Assembly: GCA_034766995.1 (NCBI GenBank)
Contig: CM068320.1
Span: 7,302,501-7,366,500, forward strand
Reading direction: 5' to 3'
DNA: 64,000 nt
From: Acanthacorydalis orientalis
Lineage: Eukaryota; Arthropoda; Insecta; Megaloptera; Corydalidae
Below the pieces are notes generated by a model. It was given only the letters and a program-made list of their open reading frames with translations. It had not been told where the DNA came from and searched no databases. Each line of letters begins with the position of its first letter. Position 1 is the stretch's first letter. Made by a program: the position numbers and the translations under genes. Positions 61,087 through 64,000 of this stretch are shown here, piece by piece.

Positions 61087-62344
61087 TTAAGATGGTGCAT
61101 AATTAACGATCGTTTTGACAAATCTCTTTAAATCTGTCAAATTTAATACGTCTATTCAATTTTTTACTAATATATTCATTCCTATTTAGGTGTTGATAAC
61201 TACCTTCAAATTCGTCATATCATGCTTTATCATTTTGAAAAAGGATGGACTATAGCACAGTTATTTATCAATGTCAAGAAAGTCATTAAAGAAGGAACGA
61301 TTGGTGAAAGTCAAGTTTGAAAATGGTTCAATTGTTTTTAAAGGATAAGAAAGGAAGATGTCACCCGTATAGTTTTGATAGTCAAGCTCTTTAGATGACT
61401 GTGGAAGAAGACGAACAAGAACAACAAGGATGACTGACCGAACAATTCAATGTTGACCATTGAACGATCTTCAGGTGCTTCAAAAAGTTCAATAATGTGA
61501 TAAAAATGACTGAATGGGTTCCTAATGAGCTCTCTGATGACAACACGGCCAGTCGAATCTGCATATTTACCAAATTGTTTCATAAAAACGAGAAAAGTCT
61601 CTTTCTTCAACATTTGATGACTGGTGAGGAGTCATAGCTTCTCTTCAAAAATGTCAGACGAAAGATGGTGCGTGTTGATTTCGATCATACTCCGAAAATA
61701 ATTTTAAAGTCCGTTTAGTGCAAAAAAGCCATGTGGTATATTTGGTGGGACGGCTCTGTTGTAATTCAATGGAAAATTTTGGTAAAAGAATTTTTTATTG
61801 GTGTGATGACAAAGATGTGAAACATGAATGGCGAATTCCGGACAAAAATGGCATAAGATAGTATAATTTAAATAGTGGAGTTTATCTTGTTCATCTCAAT
61901 CGATTGAAAGTAGCCATCAAATCCAAAAGTCCTCGTAAAAAAATCACATTGTGTTTTATCACGACAACGCCCGACCATATGTCAAAGATCGAGTCGTGAA
62001 ATCGATCAAGAATAAGGGGTGGGACTTGCCCGAGCACCCACCATACTTTCCTACAGAAGCACCTATAGACTACTTCGTTAATCTCTCGTCCAAAAATTGA
62101 CAGACGAGAAAAAACTACGATGATTTGGATGAACTTGTTACCGATGTCAAACCGTGAATCGCATCGAAAAAACATGCCCCTTTTGGAATCGATTATTTTC
62201 CAAGCAAATTGGAACGAGTTATTGAAGTAGACAGCCATTATGCTCCATCATGATCATCTAATCATATTTTGATTGTACTCAATTCTTTTATTATTGAATA
62301 AATTTAGAATAATAAAAACGACCGTTAATTATGCACCAACCTAA
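61087..62344 (+). mobile_element. full-length mariner (DD34D), pseudogene
   Basis: 1,258 bp with about 30-bp inverted ends: TTAAGATGGTGCATAATTAA left against TTAGGTTGGTGCATAATTAA read from the right, extending through CGGTCGTTTT. A TA follows the right end. Plus-strand transposase: QIRHIMLYHFEKGWTIAQLF, KWFNCF, LTEQFNV, EWVPNELSDDN, LMTGEES* (for MTGDEKW), MWYIWWDGSVVIQW, FYHDNARPYVKDRVVKSI, WDLPEHPPYFP, TEAPIDYFVNLSSKN, NYDDLDELVTDVKP and a C-terminal EVDSHYAPS. The second and third catalytic Asp are intact with 34 residues between them, so it is DD34D. The first is Glu in a TGEES context followed by a stop. At least eight stops and some frameshifts are present. The 115-codon and 91-codon minus-strand frames here are shadows. 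Confidence 0.9.
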
Positions 62345-63682
62345 TAAGATCATTGTAGATTTTCTAATAGAATATATACTACATGCAAATCAAAAATAGC
62401 AACATCTACTGTTACGCCCTATCATGGAAAATATATATTGAATTCTAAATCAGCCAAATCAAATAAATATCTAATTTAAAAAGCAAACAAATTTGAAAAT
62501 TGTAGAAAGAAGAACATTGTAGATAATATATAGTAAATTTGAGTCGAAATATTTATAGTAGACAGTGATTATGAATTTAGTACTAAGCAGTGATAAAGGT
62601 GTGCTCATACGTACAAAGGTAATAAAAATTATTTACATCTTTTTTTCCAAACAAGTTTCGTTATTCCGCTGTAAACTTTTTTCAAAGTGTTGTTATATTA
62701 TATTTCTCTTCATAATATTTGATTTATTTAGTGCAGTTCAACGATTTTTCATTTTAATGGAAGCTAAATAATTGTGTTAGATAATGACACATAAAGAATA
62801 AAATGAATTTTATATTTTAAAGTTAGTAGTACTTAATTGAATAATTTAAAGGGGATGATAATAACAATTTTGTTTCGACGGTGAGCAAAAATATAAAAAT
62901 AAGCACACAGATATAACTTACATTATTTAGTGTACTCAGTCTACTAATCAATATACATTTTTTTCTTCTATTTTTTCTACAAAGCTATATTTGAATTCTA
63001 GTTGCTTATAGAGCAAATAATAATAATAGTCGAAAAATCCATATCTATGAATATAAATTCAGTAATGCGTGTGCTTCGAGCATGATCTCAAATCACAACC
63101 TTAAACAATGTCTGTACACGTAAAAGTCGGACTGTAAGTCTCTTAGGTGATAAACTTAATACTTTACTATACAAAACATACTGGTAACTATACTAAACCT
63201 TTTGCGAATAAACTACACACAGTACATACGCACACACATACGTACTGTTCTTTAAATCTCTTGGGTAGTGAACAAACATCTCATGGAGCTTGTTTGTAGG
63301 CTTCAAGTTTTGTACATAACTGGTATTTAGTATTGTTATGAGAAATCGATACGTGTCCTGCTTATTTCTAAATTTCCGTCCACGTGGCTGTGTACTGTGT
63401 TGTAATACAGTAGATTGTGTATACCTGGGAAACTTTATTTGAGTCAACTTTACTAGAAACGATAATGAAGACAGAAAAAATAAAATATAATAAGGAAAGA
63501 AATCACGAAAAAAATGCTTATCTTGCACTCAAAATTTATTGATGTTGAGTCGTTGAATGATTTTGTCAAATTGCTCCCTAAGGATACATACAAAATTTTA
63601 GATAAAAATACATGTAATGATAATGTTCTTTTTATATTTTTAGCGATTGGAATTAATAATATTATTTCTATATATATATATA
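62345..63682. other. AT-rich DNA, no recognised gene
   Basis: A 111-codon minus-strand frame at 63193-63528 starts MQDKHFFRDFFPYYILFFLS with one hydrophobic stretch, but has no recognisable domain or codon quality. It is probably chance. A less AT-rich patch at 63060-63430 remains unexplained. A short (TA)n is at 63668-63683. Confidence 0.4.
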
Positions 63683-63683
63683 A

Positions 63684-64000
63684 GGTGTAAAAATGAATTC
63701 AGGGTCTTTTTTATAGATAATGAATGTTCATGAAAAAATGGAATACATTTCAGTCCTCAAAATATCCCTCATTATTTTTTATAACTTTGATCCATCTGCC
63801 GGGTGAATGGATGAAGTTCTTGTCAAAAAAAATGGCGGGTTTGAGTCGATGAAGTGGAAATGCATTTTCAAACCTCTACCATTGTTTTAGGATTCTTCCA
63901 TATTTTATACATTACAACATCTTTCTCCAATGGCTGCTAATGACCTTAGTTGTCGAAGAGCCCTAAAACTCCAATAACCGACCAACCTTTCCCCAAAGCT
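63684..64000 (-). mobile_element. mariner 3' end, cut by the window edge
   Basis: The inverted terminus is at 63684 (minus-strand read ends GAATTCATTTTTACACCTTA). Upstream on the minus strand are, after frameshifts, DYWSFRALRQLRSLAAIGER, FENAFPLHRLKPAIFFDKNF and SPGRWIKVIKNNEGYFED, the C-terminal region of a mariner transposase. The last 100 bp match the 3' end of the element at 7357-8628 closely (AATGAGGGATATTTTGAGGA against AATGGGGAATGTTTTTAGGA, then ACATTCATT). The rest of the element lies outside the window. Confidence 0.75.

Noticed and set aside
61891..62238. 115-codon minus-strand frame
   Set aside because: It is antisense to the mariner transposase at 61087-62344, whose plus-strand motifs are unmistakable.
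63193..63528. 111-codon minus-strand frame with a hydrophobic stretch
   Set aside because: No domain, no clear promoter or splice context, and composition like its surroundings; too weak to call a gene.
1..64000. CRISPR arrays, tRNA or rRNA genes, bacterial operons or viral genes
   Set aside because: No regularly spaced direct repeats with unique spacers, no tRNA fold with A and B boxes, and no viral replication or capsid motifs were seen; the window is eukaryotic in character.

Overview
This is a gene-poor, strongly A+T-rich piece of an animal nuclear genome, most likely an insect. It has no operons, no bacterial-type gene spacing, and no tRNA, rRNA or CRISPR signal that I could find. It is full of (TA)n microsatellites and dead transposons. 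Recognisable protein similarity is limited to Tc1/mariner-superfamily transposases and one type of non-LTR reverse transcriptase. The mix (irritans-like and cecropia-like mariners, an IS630/Tc-like family with a HFHLxxYVNKQN motif, RTE/jockey-like LINE tails) suits an arthropod such as an ant, a parasitoid wasp or another AT-rich insect. The species cannot be fixed from this window.

Layout. 0-5 kb: unique AT-rich DNA with one small MITE (1.27-1.49 kb). 5-13.4 kb: a dense transposon block (irritans-like deletion derivative, a mariner of a second family, a short foldback element, an HFHL-family element, a near full-length irritans-like mariner). 14.2-14.7 kb: a GC-rich island with TATA box and possible first exon. 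15.8-21.4 kb: an HFHL-family remnant, two LINE pieces and the first cecropia-like mariner mini-elements. 24-28 kb: two more mini-elements, a GC-rich exon-like island at 25.0-25.3 kb and a MITE with about 125-bp terminal inverted repeats. 28.7-29.2 kb: the most CpG-rich stretch of the window, a promoter or 5' exon candidate. 32.5-36 kb: transposase pieces and a foldback element. 39-49 kb: two mini-elements, a hAT-type MITE with an 8-bp target duplication, and two more foldback elements. 50.9-52.8 kb: a GC-richer block with a retroelement-like end, three tandem 156-bp units and a second irritans-like deletion derivative. 53-60 kb: nearly featureless apart from (TA)n. 61.1-62.3 kb: a full-length but dead mariner. 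63.7-64 kb: the 3' end of a minus-strand mariner of the same family as the one at 7.4-8.6 kb.

How it fits together. I see no intact host gene. The window is either intergenic or lies inside very long introns, and a few GC-rich islands may be 5' exons or promoters. The best-supported structure is in the transposons. Five mini-mariners share one internal deletion that leaves only the transposase DNA-binding domain. Two irritans-like copies share another deletion. A foldback family has at least four members. A 5'-truncated LINE and a hAT MITE both keep perfect target-site duplications. All transposases carry stops, frameshifts or lost catalytic aspartates, so nothing here looks able to move by itself.
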